DNA of 64,000 nucleotides, taken from contig NZ_BBXG01000009.1 in assembly GCF_001570605.1 (NCBI RefSeq), positions 186,001-250,000 of the forward strand, in the 5' to 3' direction. The translations under genes and the position numbers were made by a program. The DNA is from Herbidospora cretacea (GTDB taxonomy: Bacteria; Actinomycetota; Actinomycetes; Streptosporangiales; Streptosporangiaceae). Under the pieces are notes generated by a model. The model did not search any database. It worked only from the letters and a program-made list of their open reading frames with translations, and was not told the origin of the DNA. Shown piece by piece: positions 18,259-27,276 of the stretch. Positions within the stretch are counted from its first letter, which is position 1; every line of letters begins with the position of its first letter.

Positions 18259-21036
18259 GTGCTTGCGCTCCTTGGGCGGGATGACGAACGGCGGCGGCTG
18301 GATCTGCTGCTCGGCAACGCGCGTAACGGTCATGGCGGGTCGCTTCTGGTCACCGGGGAACCGGGGATCGGCAAGACGGCGCTGCTGGAGGCGACGACCA
18401 CCGGCGCGGCCGGGCTGAAGACGGTCCGGCTCGACGGGTTCGAGTCGGAGATGACCCTTCCCTTCGCCGCGATCCAGCGGCTGACGATCCCGCTGACCGG
18501 CCACCTCCGGGCCCTGCCCGAACGGCAGCGCGAAGCGATCAAGGTCGCCTCGGGGCTGGCCGACGGGCCGCCGCCCGACCGGTTCCTCGTCGGTCTCGGC
18601 GTGCTGGGGCTGTTCGCGGCGGCGGCCGCCGACGAACCCGTGCTCTGCGCGGTGGACGACGCCCACCTGCTCGACCAGGAGAGCCTCGACGTCATGGCGT
18701 TCGTGGCCCGCCGGATCGCGGTCGAGCCGGTCGCGCTGCTGTTCGCGGCCCGGGACGAGCAGGACATCGCCTCGCGTCTCGCGGGAGTCCCCGAGCTGCT
18801 GCTCGAAGGGCTGAGCCAGGAGTCGGCGACCGCGCTGCTGATCCGGTCGCTGGCCACCCCGATCGACCCGGCGTCGGCGGCGGCCATCGCCCGCGCGACC
18901 GGCGGCAACCCGCTCGCGCTGATCGACCTGGCCGAGGAGGCCAGGGACATGGCCGGGCTCGGGTTCGGCGGCGACCCGATCCCGGTCGGCCGCCGTCTGG
19001 AGGCCCACTACGCCCGGCGCGTGGAGCAGACCGATCCGCAGGTCCGCCTCTGGGTGCTGCTGGCCGCCGCCGACACCACCGACAACGCCGAGCTGATCAC
19101 CTCGGCCGCCCGCGAGCTGGGCCTCGACGACGACGTCGTCGACCGGGCCGAGGCGGTCGGGCTGGTGGAACTGCACGACACGATCAGGTTCCGCCACCCG
19201 CTGGTCAGGTCGGCCGTCTACAACGCCTCCGCCGGGGCCGACCGCAGACGCGCCCACCGGGCCCTCGCGAAGGCCGCCGCCGACCTCGGGATGGTCGAGC
19301 TCGAAGCCTGGCACGCCGCCAAGGCCACCTTCGGCACCGACGCGGCGGTGGCCGACCGGCTGGAGCACGCCGCCGACCTGGCCGCCCGCCGAGGCGGTCT
19401 GGCCTCCCGGGCCAGCATCCTCACCCGCGCCGCCGAGCTCACCCCGACCGGGCCGGTGAAGAACTCCCGACTGGCCGGGGCGGCGGAGGCGGCGGTCGCC
19501 GTGGGCGCGGTGCAGGTCGCGCAGGACCTGATGGCCCGGATCGACGAGGTGACGGCCGACCGCGTCGACCACGGCCGGGTCATCGTCGTGCGCTGCGCCC
19601 TCGCGCTGTTCTCCGGCGACGCGCGGATCCTGCCCTTCTCGGCGGCCCGCCTGGTCGAGGCGGCCGACGCGTTCCGCGGGCGCGACTTCGAACGCGAACA
19701 GCGCGCCCTGCTGAAGGCCTACGAGTTCTGCAACGTCATCGACCGGCTCATGGCCGGCATCACCCAGCGGGAACTGGGCGAACGGATCACCGAGGCGGCG
19801 TCGGCCGGCGGCCCGCTGTCGGAGATCCTCGACGGCATCGGCGCGCTCATCCTGCTGCCCTACGCCGAGGCGGTGCCGCGCGCCCGGGTGGCCTTCGACG
19901 CGCTGATGGCGCTGCCCGACCACGAGGTCATGCACATGTCCTCGGCGATGGCGGCGCTCGGCATGTTCCTGTGGGACGAGGCGGCGCGCGGGGCCGGGCT
20001 GGCCCGCGCCATCGCGGCGGCCCGGGAGGCGGGCGCGCTCCAGGCGCTCGACTCGCTGCTGTGGGTCAACTCCCTCGCCGAGATCTGCGGCGGCACGGTC
20101 CGCGCGGCCGAGGAGTCGATGGCGCAGGTCCGCGAGGTCCGGCTGGCGATGGGCTACGACGCCGAGAACGTGATCAACGCGGCGCTGATGGCGTGGACGG
20201 GCGCGCCCAAGCACGTGGTGGTCGCCATCGCCGAAGGGGCCAACGCGGTCGGGTTCGGCGGGGTCGGCGCGACGGCGTTCGCCTCCGTCGCCCAGCGCGA
20301 CCTGGCGGAGGGCGACTACCGGGCCGCGTACGACCGGCTCAAGCCGCTGATCGACGAACCGTATCTGCAGGTCACGCCGCTGCACTTCCCCGACTACGTG
20401 GAGGCGGCGGCGCGCAGCGGCCGGGCCGCCGAGGCGCGCGTGTACGCCGACCGGCTGGTGGAGATGGCCGAGGTCAACGGCTCGACGTGGTGCCGGGGGG
20501 TGGCCCTGCGCTCGAAGGCGCTCGTCGGCGACGAGCCGGAGGCCGACTACGCGGCGGCCGTCGAGGCGCTCGAAGGGACCGGCGCGGTGGTCGACCTGGC
20601 CAGGGCGCACCTGCTCTACGGCGAGTGGCTGCGCCGGGCCCGCCGTCGTCGTGAGGCGGGTGAGCGGCTCCAAGCGGCGGCCGGCCTGTTCGAGCAGACG
20701 GGCGCGCACATCTTCGTACCGAGAACGAAGGCGGAGCTTGAGGCGGCAGGCCTGAAGCTGGCCCCGGTCACCCGCCGGACGGGCGGGGCGAGCGGCTGGA
20801 ACCTGCCCAACGGACAGACGGTCCCCCTGGCCAGCGCCGACATGCCCGACCTCACCCCGCAGGAGCTCACCATCGCCCGCCAGGCGGCCGAGGGCCGGAC
20901 CAACGCCGAGATCGCCGGCACGCTGTTCATCAGCGTCAACACCGTCGACTACCACCTGCGGAAGGTGTTCCAGAAGCTCGGTATCTCCTCACGCCGCCAG
21001 CTCGCCGACAAACTACGCGAATCACGTGGTTCGTAA
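18259..21036 (+). CDS. LAL-type LuxR family transcriptional regulator (ATPase plus HTH)
   Basis: A 925-aa large ATP-binding LuxR regulator. Residues 33-40 are a Walker A loop (GEPGIGKT) and VLCAVDDAHLLD is Walker B, followed by an AAA-like sensor region. The middle ~500 residues are helical and TPR-like. The last ~65 residues are a LuxR HTH (LTPQELTIARQAAEGRTNAEIA, VNTVDYHLRKVFQKLGI). GTG at 18259 puts the protein start at the usual MLLGRDxE-type LAL opening; no strong ribosome site precedes it. Two alpha/beta hydrolase genes follow 54 bp downstream on the same strand, and the giant LamG gene is divergent. LAL regulators often activate linked genes, so either neighbour could be a target. The ligand is unknown. 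Confidence 0.9.
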   Translation: MLALLGRDDERRRLDLLLGNARNGHGGSLLVTGEPGIGKTALLEATTTGAAGLKTVRLDGFESEMTLPFAAIQRLTIPLTGHLRALPERQREAIKVASGLADGPPPDRFLVGLGVLGLFAAAAADEPVLCAVDDAHLLDQESLDVMAFVARRIAVEPVALLFAARDEQDIASRLAGVPELLLEGLSQESATALLIRSLATPIDPASAAAIARATGGNPLALIDLAEEARDMAGLGFGGDPIPVGRRLEAHYARRVEQTDPQVRLWVLLAAADTTDNAELITSAARELGLDDDVVDRAEAVGLVELHDTIRFRHPLVRSAVYNASAGADRRRAHRALAKAAADLGMVELEAWHAAKATFGTDAAVADRLEHAADLAARRGGLASRASILTRAAELTPTGPVKNSRLAGAAEAAVAVGAVQVAQDLMARIDEVTADRVDHGRVIVVRCALALFSGDARILPFSAARLVEAADAFRGRDFEREQRALLKAYEFCNVIDRLMAGITQRELGERITEAASAGGPLSEILDGIGALILLPYAEAVPRARVAFDALMALPDHEVMHMSSAMAALGMFLWDEAARGAGLARAIAAAREAGALQALDSLLWVNSLAEICGGTVRAAEESMAQVREVRLAMGYDAENVINAALMAWTGAPKHVVVAIAEGANAVGFGGVGATAFASVAQRDLAEGDYRAAYDRLKPLIDEPYLQVTPLHFPDYVEAAARSGRAAEARVYADRLVEMAEVNGSTWCRGVALRSKALVGDEPEADYAAAVEALEGTGAVVDLARAHLLYGEWLRRARRRREAGERLQAAAGLFEQTGAHIFVPRTKAELEAAGLKLAPVTRRTGGASGWNLPNGQTVPLASADMPDLTPQELTIARQAAEGRTNAEIAGTLFISVNTVDYHLRKVFQKLGISSRRQLADKLRESRGS

Positions 21037-21055
21037 CCAAAGGCCCCCGCGCGAC

Positions 21056-21077
21056 GCTCGAATCACCACATTCGAGC
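21056..21077. promoter_or_regulatory. Inverted repeat upstream of the hydrolase pair
   Basis: GCTCGAAT (21056-21063) and ATTCGAGC (21070-21077) form a perfect 8-bp inverted repeat with a 6-nt centre. It ends 2 bp before the AGGAGG ribosome site of the gene at 21091. It could be an operator or a small mRNA hairpin; it lacks a T-run and so is not a typical terminator. Confidence 0.45.
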
Positions 21078-21090
21078 CCAGGAGGCCCCA

Positions 21091-21912
21091 ATGCCTTTTG
21101 TCACCGCTGACGACGGTGCGCGGATCTTCTACAAAGACTGGGGGACCGAAGGGTCCCCGGTCCTGTTCAGCCACGGCTGGCCGCTGAACGCCGACGCCTG
21201 GGAGGCCTCGGCCCTGTTCGTGGCCAACCACGGCCACCGCGCCATCGCGCACGACCGGCGAGGCCACGGCCGCTCCTCGCAGACCTGGCACGGCAACGAG
21301 ATGGACACCTACGCCGACGACCTGGCCTGCCTGATCGAGCACCTCGACCTGCGCGATCTCACCCTCGTCGGTCACTCGACCGGCGGCGGCGAGATCGTCC
21401 ACTACATCGGGCGCCACGGCACCGCCCGCGTCTCCAGGGTCATCCTGGTCGGCGCGGTGCCGCCGCTCATGCTGAGGACCGACGACAACCCCGAGGGGCT
21501 GCCGATCGAGGTGTTCGACGGCATCCGCGCGGGGGAGGCGGCGAACCGTTCGCAGCTCTACCGCGACCTCGCCGACGGCCCGTTCTTCGGCCACAACCGC
21601 AAGGGCGACGTGGCGCAGGGCTTCCGGGACGCCTTCTGGCTCCAGAGCATGGCCTGCGGGCACCGGGCGGCCTATGAGTGCATCGCCGCCTTCTCGGCCA
21701 CCGACTTCCGGCCCGACCTGGCCAAGATCGATGTCCCGACGCTGGTCATCCACGGGGACGACGACCAGATCGTGCCGTTCGAGGTCGGTGGCAAGCGGTC
21801 GGCCGAGCTGATCGACGGCGCCGTCCTGAAGGTCTACGAGGGCAGCGGCCACGCCCTCCCCGACACCGACCGTGACCGCCTCCACGCCGACATTTTGGAG
21901 TTCATCTCATGA
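21091..21912 (+). CDS. Alpha/beta hydrolase, non-haem chloroperoxidase type
   Basis: A 273-aa cytoplasmic alpha/beta hydrolase. The nucleophile is Ser96 in GHSTGGG. The acid is in the strand-end segment [13 protein letters not shown] and the histidine in [10 protein letters not shown] near the C-terminus; HGWPL near residue 29 supplies the oxyanion hole. The sequence closely follows the cofactor-free haloperoxidase/esterase family, whose members are mostly esterases or peracid-forming enzymes in vivo. AGGAGG lies 5 nt before the ATG. Its stop overlaps the start of the next hydrolase (ATGA at 21909-21912), so the two are translationally coupled. The natural substrate cannot be told from sequence. 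Confidence 0.9.
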   Translation: MPFVTADDGARIFYKDWGTEGSPVLFSHGWPLNADAWEASALFVANHGHRAIAHDRRGHGRSSQTWHGNEMDTYADDLACLIEHLDLRDLTLVGHSTGGGEIVHYIGRHGTARVSRVILVGAVPPLMLRTDDNPEGLPIEVFDGIRAGEAANRSQLYRDLADGPFFGHNRKGDVAQGFRDAFWLQSMACGHRAAYECIAAFSATDFRPDLAKIDVPTLVIHGDDDQIVPFEVGGKRSAELIDGAVLKVYEGSGHALPDTDRDRLHADILEFIS

Positions 21913-22700
21913 CGACCGTCGTTCTCGTCCACGGCCTGTGGGTCACGCCGCGCAGCTGGGAAGAGTGGGTTCCCCACCTGGAGGCCAAGGGCCTGAAGGT
22001 GCTCACCCCGGCCTATCCGGGCTTCGAGATCGAGGTGGAGGCGCTGCGGGAGAACCCCGACGTCATCGCCGACCTCACCGTCAATGACACCGTCGCCCAC
22101 CTGGCCTCGGTGATCCAGGCCGAGCCCGAGCCGCCGATCATCATCGGCCACTCGTTCGGCGGCACGCTGACCCAGCTGCTGCTGGCCAAGGGCCTCGGCT
22201 CGGCCGGTGTGGTGATCGACTCGGCGCCGACCGAGGGGGTGCGGGTCAACCCGATCTCGCAGGCCAGGTCGCTGTTCCCGGCGCTGAAGAACCCGGCCAA
22301 CCGGCACCGCGCCGTCGGCTTCACGCCGGAGGAGTTCCACTACGCCTTCACCAACACGCTGTCGGAGGAGGAGTCGCTCAAGGTCTGGGAGCGCTACGCG
22401 ATCGCCGCGCCCGGCTACTGGGTCTGGGAGTACGGCCTGTTCGCCAACTTCAAGCCCGGCCACCAGGACACGTGGGTCGACTACGACGCCGACCGCGCGC
22501 CCCTGCTGTTCATCGGCGGCGAGAAGGACCACATCATGCCGCCGTCGGTGAACAAGTCGAACGCCAAGCACTACCGGAACTCGCCCGTGCTGACGGACTA
22601 CTACGAGTTCGCGGGCCGCGACCACTGGACCTGCGGCGCGCCCGGCTGGCAGGCCGTCGCCGACCACGCCGTGGAGTGGGCCCTGAAGCACAGGCGCTGA
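21909..22700 (+). CDS. Alpha/beta hydrolase
   Basis: A 263-aa alpha/beta hydrolase starting inside the previous gene's stop (ATGA). It opens [17 protein letters not shown] with the oxyanion HG motif. The nucleophile is Ser82 in GHSFGG, an acid follows in [11 protein letters not shown], and the histidine is in [13 protein letters not shown]. No signal peptide. It is not a close copy of its upstream partner: this one lacks the chloroperoxidase features and has a longer cap region ([19 protein letters not shown]). Similar proteins are annotated broadly as lipases or esterases. Coupling with the first hydrolase suggests successive steps on one substrate, or a shared stress response. Confidence 0.88.
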   Translation: MTTVVLVHGLWVTPRSWEEWVPHLEAKGLKVLTPAYPGFEIEVEALRENPDVIADLTVNDTVAHLASVIQAEPEPPIIIGHSFGGTLTQLLLAKGLGSAGVVIDSAPTEGVRVNPISQARSLFPALKNPANRHRAVGFTPEEFHYAFTNTLSEEESLKVWERYAIAAPGYWVWEYGLFANFKPGHQDTWVDYDADRAPLLFIGGEKDHIMPPSVNKSNAKHYRNSPVLTDYYEFAGRDHWTCGAPGWQAVADHAVEWALKHRR

Positions 22701-22713
22701 CGTTCCGCGCGAG

Positions 22714-22744
22714 AGCCCGTTCCCTCGTCAGGGGGGAGCGGGCT
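22714..22744 (+). terminator. Terminator after the hydrolase pair
   Basis: Arms AGCCCGTTCCC (22714-22724) and GGGAGCGGGCT (22734-22744) pair over 11 bp with one G-T position, followed by TTCGCTTCTC. It lies 13 bp after the stop codon at 22700. Confidence 0.8.
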
Positions 22745-22758
22745 TTCGCTTCTCATCC

Positions 22759-22927
22759 GAAAGTTTCTTCTCCCCTGCTGGGCCGGACCGTGGCATTCAT
22801 CTGGTTACATCGAGCGACATCCGTCCGAGAGGGGGCTCTGAGCTGGTGATTCGCAGCTGAGCTGCGGGTTCAGGTTTCGGCGATGTTTCTGAAAGTTGTT
22901 GACAGCCCGGGGGTCCCCGCTGACACT
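22759..22927 (+). promoter_or_regulatory. Candidate xylanase promoter with GAAA/TTTC boxes
   Basis: TTGACA at 22899-22904 with GACACT at 22922-22927 (17-bp spacer) is a plausible promoter 65 bp before the xylanase start. Immediately upstream lies TTTCTGAAA (22886-22894), and GAAAGTTTC lies further up at 22759-22767. Short GAAA/TTTC inverted boxes are a recurring feature in front of actinomycete xylanase genes, so a substrate-responsive operator is likely. The assignment is by pattern only. Confidence 0.45.
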
Positions 22928-22992
22928 ACCCGGGATACCGATTCGCTCCCGTCGGTCGTTTCGCGCCCCTTTGGCAGGGAGGAAGCACGTCC

Positions 22993-23958
22993 ATGAAAAA
23001 AGGCTTAGCGGCCGCGGGCATCTGGGCCACGGTGATCGCCATGGTCCTGATGTCGCCCGGCGTCGCGCAGGCTGCCGTGACCACCAACCAGACCGGCACC
23101 AACAACGGCTACTGGTTCTCCTTCTGGACCGACAGCCAGGGCACGGTCTCGATGGAGCTGGGCTCCGGCGGCAACTACAGCACCTCGTGGCGCAACACCG
23201 GCAACTTCGTCGCCGGTAAGGGCTGGCAGACGGGCGGCCGCAGATCGGTGTCGTACTCGGGCAGCTTCAACCCGTCGGGAAACGCGTACCTGACCCTCTA
23301 CGGGTGGACCCGTAACCCGCTGATCGAGTACTACATCGTCGACAACTGGGGCACCTACCGTCCGACCGGCTCCTACAAGGGCACGGTGACCAGCGACGGC
23401 GGCACCTACGACATCTACGAGACGACCCGCACCAACGCGCCCTCGATCGAGGGGACCCGGACGTTCAAGCAGTTCTGGAGCGTGCGGCAGCAGAAGAAGA
23501 CCGGTGGCACCATCACCTCCGGCAACCACTTCGACGCGTGGTCGCGGGCCGGCATGCAGCTCGGCAACCACGACTACATGATCCTGGCGACCGAGGGCTA
23601 CCAGAGCAGCGGCAGCTCCAACATCACGATCGGCGGCGGCAACCCCAACCCGCAGCCGACCCCCACCCCCACCAACGGTGGCGGCGGAGGCGGCGGCTGC
23701 ACGGCGTCGCTGTCGGCGGGCCAGTCGTGGAGTGACCGCTACAACCTGAACGTGTCGGTGAGCGGATCGAGCAACTGGACGGTCACGATGAACGTCCCGT
23801 CGCCCGCGAAGATCAGCTCGACGTGGAACATCTCCGCGTCCTACCCGAACGCGCAGACCCTCACGGCACGGCCCAACGGCAGTGGCAACAACTGGGGCGT
23901 GACCATCATGCGCAACGGCAACAGCACGTGGCCGACGGTGTCCTGCCAGGCCGGCTGA
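22993..23958 (+). CDS. Secreted GH11 endo-1,4-beta-xylanase with C-terminal CBM2
   Basis: A 321-aa exported enzyme that cleaves internal beta-1,4-xylosidic bonds of xylan. Signal peptide 1-27 (ends VAQA). The GH11 beta-jelly roll spans ~30-215 with both catalytic glutamates visible: the nucleophile Glu112 in NPLIEYYIV and the acid/base Glu201 in [11 protein letters not shown] Pro/Thr/Gly linker (~215-235, TPTPTN then a glycine run) leads to a CBM2-type module (~236-321) with its terminal cysteine pair (CTASLSAG ... VSCQAG) and exposed tryptophans (NWTVTM, STWNIS, NNWGVTI). The CBM anchors the enzyme to cellulose or xylan. GGGAGG lies 8-13 nt before the ATG at 22993. It stands alone, with its own promoter and terminator. 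Confidence 0.95.
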   Translation: MKKGLAAAGIWATVIAMVLMSPGVAQAAVTTNQTGTNNGYWFSFWTDSQGTVSMELGSGGNYSTSWRNTGNFVAGKGWQTGGRRSVSYSGSFNPSGNAYLTLYGWTRNPLIEYYIVDNWGTYRPTGSYKGTVTSDGGTYDIYETTRTNAPSIEGTRTFKQFWSVRQQKKTGGTITSGNHFDAWSRAGMQLGNHDYMILATEGYQSSGSSNITIGGGNPNPQPTPTPTNGGGGGGGCTASLSAGQSWSDRYNLNVSVSGSSNWTVTMNVPSPAKISSTWNISASYPNAQTLTARPNGSGNNWGVTIMRNGNSTWPTVSCQAG

Positions 23959-23969
23959 CGCCTTCGACC

Positions 23970-24002
23970 CACGGAAAGCCCACGGAAAGCCCACGGAAAG
24001 CC
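23970..24002. repeat. Three tandem 11-bp repeats
   Basis: CACGGAAAGCC is repeated three times head to tail just after the xylanase stop. The last copy supplies the left arm of the terminator at 23995-24027, and the two earlier copies could pair with the same right arm. Confidence 0.85.
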
Positions 24003-24027
24003 CAGGTGATCGGCGCCTGGGCTTTCC
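23995..24027. terminator. Terminator between xylanase and convergent gene
   Basis: GGAAAGCCCAGG (23995-24006) pairs perfectly over 12 bp with CCTGGGCTTTCC (24016-24027) around a 9-nt loop. It sits between convergent stops at 23958 and 24038 and can act in both directions. Confidence 0.88.
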
Positions 24028-24037
24028 GCTCGCCGTC

Positions 24038-25708
24038 CTACTGGGGGCAGGCCTGGCCGGGCAGGGTCAGCGACGCCCGCGCGTGGCTGACGACCACGTC
24101 GACCCCGGCGATCGTCGTGACGTGGATGGCGTTGACCTTGATGCCGGCGCCGTTCCCGTAGGGGATCCGCTCGTTCAGCACGATCTTGGCCACCAGCGGG
24201 ATGGTGATCGTGTGGTTCAGCGGCGGGTTGGTGACGGTCGAGCCGTTGACCTTGAGCGTGGTGAACGTGGTCGTCCCCGCCGTGGTCACCGTCCCGCTCT
24301 CGGTGGCGGTCGCGGTCGCCTGCGCGGTGATCTCCTCGGCCGTGATCAGGCCGTTGAGCAGGTTCAGGTTCGCGGTGGTGGCCTTCGCCTTCGCCGTACG
24401 CAGCCCGTCAGGCCCCACCGTGCCGGAGGCCTCCGTGGTGAGCACGCCGAGCGAGGCGACGGCCGGGAGCACCGCCGTCAGGAGCGTGTCGCTGTCGGAG
24501 CCGGGTGTGGCCGTGCAGGAGATGTCCGAGGGAACCAGCGGCGCGCCACCGATCAGCGGCGCGGTCACCTTCGCGGCGTGGGCGTGGGCGTCGAACTTGT
24601 GCTGCGGCGCGACGAAGTTCACCGTCGCACACGCGGCCGGCGGGTTGATGCCGATCCGGGTGGACACGTCGGCGGGGCAGGTCGTGTACGTCCCGATGGT
24701 CGCGGCCTTCACGGGCACGGTGATCGTGCAGGTCGCCTCGCCGTCGGCGATGCCGCCCCCGGCGGAGACCACGCCGCCGGCCACCGAGACCGACGGGCTC
24801 ACACAGTCGCTCGTCGGCGTCCCGGCCGGGGTCAGCCCGTCGGGCAGGTCGACCTTGAACGACCAGCCGATCTTCTCGCGCAGCTCCGAGGTGTTCGTCA
24901 CGGTCAGCGTGAGGTTGGCGGTCTGCCCGACCGCCGGGCTCGCCGGCGAGTAGGAGAGGCCGAGCTGCGGGGTCACGTCGAGCACCCGCACGTTGTCGAT
25001 CGCCCCGTCGTTGCCGTTGGTCCCGGCCTGCGTGTTCACCATGCGGATGCCGAGCTGCGACCCGGCGAACAGCACCGGCGCGTCGCTCGTGTACGTCCCC
25101 ACCGAGATCCCGTTGATCACGGCTCCCGGGGCGGCGCAGGTGTCGATGGGCTGGCTGAACGTCGGGATCGCGTTGGCCCCGTCGAGCAGGTAGAACGCGA
25201 TGAGCGGATGGGCCACGTTGCAGTTGACCGCCGCCGCGTCGACCGAGAACGTGACGAAGCGGCTGCCGCCGCCTCCGATCGGCACCGGATGCTCGGTCTC
25301 GAGCTGCACCTTGGGCGCGCCCGGTGGTGTGTGCGTGAACGCCGTCACGGCGTGGTTCTCCACCGCGTTCTCCCCGGCCCACTGCCCGAGCGCGCCGGCG
25401 AGCTGGAGCACGGTCGGCCACCAGCCGCCGCACTGCACGCCGAGCGGGGGCGGCGGGTTGGGGTTGAGCCGGCTGGCGATGATGCCGTTGCACGACGTCA
25501 GCCAGGCCGGGTCGGCGGTGTAGGTCATGGCGTGGGGCGCGGGCCCGGTGTAGTCGGTGACCATGATGGGCGCCGCGCCCTGGCCGTTCTCGAACCTCTC
25601 ACTGAACACGACCTGCGGATCGGCGGGCGCCGCCGTGGCCGCTCGCGGGGACAGGACGACGCTCAGAGGGATGAGGGTGAGAACGACCGCGGGAACGATT
25701 CGTCGCAA
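24038..25708 (-). CDS. Secreted choice-of-anchor P family protein with DUF11-like repeat
   Basis: A 556-aa exported protein of unknown role. It has a signal peptide 1-27 (ends AATAAP). Residues ~30-240 look like a secreted beta-sandwich beginning FSERFENGQG and containing several Trp and Cys. A DUF11-like region follows (~245-370, LGLSYSPASPAVGQTANLTLTVTNTS). The C-terminal ~180 residues match the choice-of-anchor P pattern (HAHAAKVTAPLIGGAPLVPSD, NERIPYGNGAGIKVNAIHVTT). In this family the C-terminus is thought to hold the protein at the cell surface. There is no sorting motif or transmembrane tail. It is transcribed towards the xylanase and shares the terminator at 23995-24027. Confidence 0.75.
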   Translation of the reverse strand: MRRIVPAVVLTLIPLSVVLSPRAATAAPADPQVVFSERFENGQGAAPIMVTDYTGPAPHAMTYTADPAWLTSCNGIIASRLNPNPPPPLGVQCGGWWPTVLQLAGALGQWAGENAVENHAVTAFTHTPPGAPKVQLETEHPVPIGGGGSRFVTFSVDAAAVNCNVAHPLIAFYLLDGANAIPTFSQPIDTCAAPGAVINGISVGTYTSDAPVLFAGSQLGIRMVNTQAGTNGNDGAIDNVRVLDVTPQLGLSYSPASPAVGQTANLTLTVTNTSELREKIGWSFKVDLPDGLTPAGTPTSDCVSPSVSVAGGVVSAGGGIADGEATCTITVPVKAATIGTYTTCPADVSTRIGINPPAACATVNFVAPQHKFDAHAHAAKVTAPLIGGAPLVPSDISCTATPGSDSDTLLTAVLPAVASLGVLTTEASGTVGPDGLRTAKAKATTANLNLLNGLITAEEITAQATATATESGTVTTAGTTTFTTLKVNGSTVTNPPLNHTITIPLVAKIVLNERIPYGNGAGIKVNAIHVTTIAGVDVVVSHARASLTLPGQACPQ

Positions 25709-25799
25709 GGGTGCTTTCCCTTCGTGGCGAACTGGCGGTCCTCAGTCCTCACACAAAGTCCCCGACGAATCACTTACTGTCAAGAAAGGGTGACGTTTG

Positions 25800-26558
25800 T
25801 CAGGAGTTATGCCATTCGTCATCAGTGGCTGAATCGCTGGCCGAGGGCTCCTGGATATGGGTCTTCGCCCCCCAGCCCCTGAGGAGGGAATCGGTGACCC
25901 TGGTGAAGACCCAGGTCTCCCGGTCCTCGCTCGTGGAGGTCCACACGCGACGGACGAGCCCGTCCTTCCCGATCCACAACCGCCAAACGATCTTCTCCTT
26001 GGCCGTCTTCGCATCGGGGCGGTCGCCACCCCAGGAGTGCCGGACCCCGGGAGAGAGCCGAAAGAGGTCCCCGTAGGTGATGACGCCGCGGTGGATGGTC
26101 GTGCGGGTGCCGTCGTAGACGCCGCCCTGGCCCTTGCCGGAGGCCCTGGCCAGCAGCGCTTTCAGGGTCGCGGGTTCGTCGAGGGGGATCTCGCCCGATG
26201 ACAACCTCGGGATGTCGCCGGGGAAGTCGTATCTGACCCAGGACTTCGTCGGCGGGGTCGGGCAGATCCAGCCCTGACAGTAGGAGCGGCCCTTGAAGGT
26301 GAGCCAGCGCGGCGGCGGAGACGGGTACTCCGCGTGGGGCCGGTCGCGCTTGTCGACTGCCACGACTCCGCCGGGCCCGAATTCGACCCGGTAGTTCTCG
26401 CCGAAGCTGGACCCGTCGTGCGCATCGGTGTAGGTCGTCGTCATGGTGACGCCGCGACCTGCCACGAACTGGGCCCGGAGCGCGTCGGGCGGGGTGGTGA
26501 ACGCCGTCGTGGACACCATGACGGTCACCGCGACGGCGGTGGATAAGAGGCGTTTCAT
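25800..26558 (-). CDS. Exported hypothetical protein
   Basis: A 252-aa protein I do not recognise. It has a signal peptide of about 21 residues (MKRLLSTAVAVTVMVSTTAFT) and no lipobox, so it should be released or loosely wall-associated. The mature part is rich in Trp, Arg and Asp, with one Cys pair in YCQGWICPTPP. The layout (GENYRVEFGPGGVVAVD, VWRLWIGKDGLVRRVWTSTS) suggests an antiparallel beta-sheet with alternating hydrophobic residues, as in lipoprotein-like LolA/LppX folds, but that is only an impression. It lies 51 bp downstream of the TetR gene on the same strand and could be co-transcribed with it. Confidence 0.65.
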   Translation of the reverse strand: MKRLLSTAVAVTVMVSTTAFTTPPDALRAQFVAGRGVTMTTTYTDAHDGSSFGENYRVEFGPGGVVAVDKRDRPHAEYPSPPPRWLTFKGRSYCQGWICPTPPTKSWVRYDFPGDIPRLSSGEIPLDEPATLKALLARASGKGQGGVYDGTRTTIHRGVITYGDLFRLSPGVRHSWGGDRPDAKTAKEKIVWRLWIGKDGLVRRVWTSTSEDRETWVFTRVTDSLLRGWGAKTHIQEPSASDSATDDEWHNS

Positions 26559-26608
26559 GGAATCTGCCTTTCGCCGTCCAGATCCGACGAAATTGACTTT
26601 GGCAGTGG

Positions 26609-27190
26609 TCAGTCACGAATGGATGACTTGAGGTTATCGATCGCCTCCGTGAGGCCTATCTCCAAATAGCGGATGTCGTCGGTCGCGACCAGCATCGTCG
26701 CGCCGCCCGCTATCGCGCCGATGATCTGCGCCGCCACGCGCTCGGCGTCGGCGTCCGGCCGGACCGCTCGCACGCCGGCCGCGATCGCGCCCTGCCAGCG
26801 GGCGTACATGCCCGTGATGATGTCGCCGACCGCCGGGTTGGCCAGGCCGAGCTGCGCGGTCAGCGCCGACAGCGGGCACTTGCGGCGCTGGGCCGCGTAG
26901 CGGGCGATGACCCGGTCGCGCCAGGCCTCCCACTGGTCCCACGACGTCAGGTCGCTCAGGTAGGGCTGCTGGTCGTCGAGGACGCGTTCGGCCTCGTGGG
27001 CGGCCACGGCGAGCAGCATGTCGGATTTGCCGTCGGGGAAGTAGTGGAAGAGCTGGCTCTTGCTCGTCGTGGTCGCGGCGCGGATGTCGTCGAGGCCGAC
27101 GTTGGCGGGGCCGTGTTCGCGGATCAGCAGGGCGGCGCCCTCGACGATGCGCTGCCGGGTGGCGGCGCCCTTCGGGGTCAGTGCTCTCAC
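26609..27190 (-). CDS. TetR family transcriptional regulator
   Basis: A 193-aa repressor. Residues ~10-55 form the TetR HTH (TRQRIVEGAALLIREHG, ANVGLDDIRAATTTSKSQLFHYF), followed by a helical ligand-binding domain with a single cysteine motif RRKCPLSAL typical of the subfamily with a TetR_C_6/LmrA-like end. The start is GTG at 27190; a promoter-like TGGACT-17-TAGATT on the minus strand would place the transcript start at about the GTG, suggesting leaderless translation. It is divergent from the SDR gene at 27277, and the region between holds a clear inverted repeat, so it most likely represses that gene and itself. Confidence 0.9.
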   Translation of the reverse strand: MRALTPKGAATRQRIVEGAALLIREHGPANVGLDDIRAATTTSKSQLFHYFPDGKSDMLLAVAAHEAERVLDDQQPYLSDLTSWDQWEAWRDRVIARYAAQRRKCPLSALTAQLGLANPAVGDIITGMYARWQGAIAAGVRAVRPDADAERVAAQIIGAIAGGATMLVATDDIRYLEIGLTEAIDNLKSSIRD

Positions 27191-27214
27191 CTGGGTAATC
27201 TATCAAAAGTGAAC

Positions 27215-27259
27215 TTGACAGTCCATTTTTCCCGTGCCACTTTGGACCGCGTAGTCCAA
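27215..27259. promoter_or_regulatory. TetR operator and SDR promoter
   Basis: TTGACA at 27215-27220 begins a plausible plus-strand promoter. A perfect inverted repeat TTGGAC-N6-GTCCAA (27242-27259) covers the region just downstream of its -10 position, where a bound repressor would block transcription of the SDR gene. A further half-site AGTCCA lies at 27220-27225. Confidence 0.6.
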
Positions 27260-27276
27260 TCACGGAGGAGTTCCAC

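Noticed and set aside
21091-22700. The hydrolase pair as a true halogenating system
   Set aside because: No halogenase, peroxide source or aromatic-degradation genes lie nearby. Haloperoxidase similarity in this family usually reflects esterase activity.
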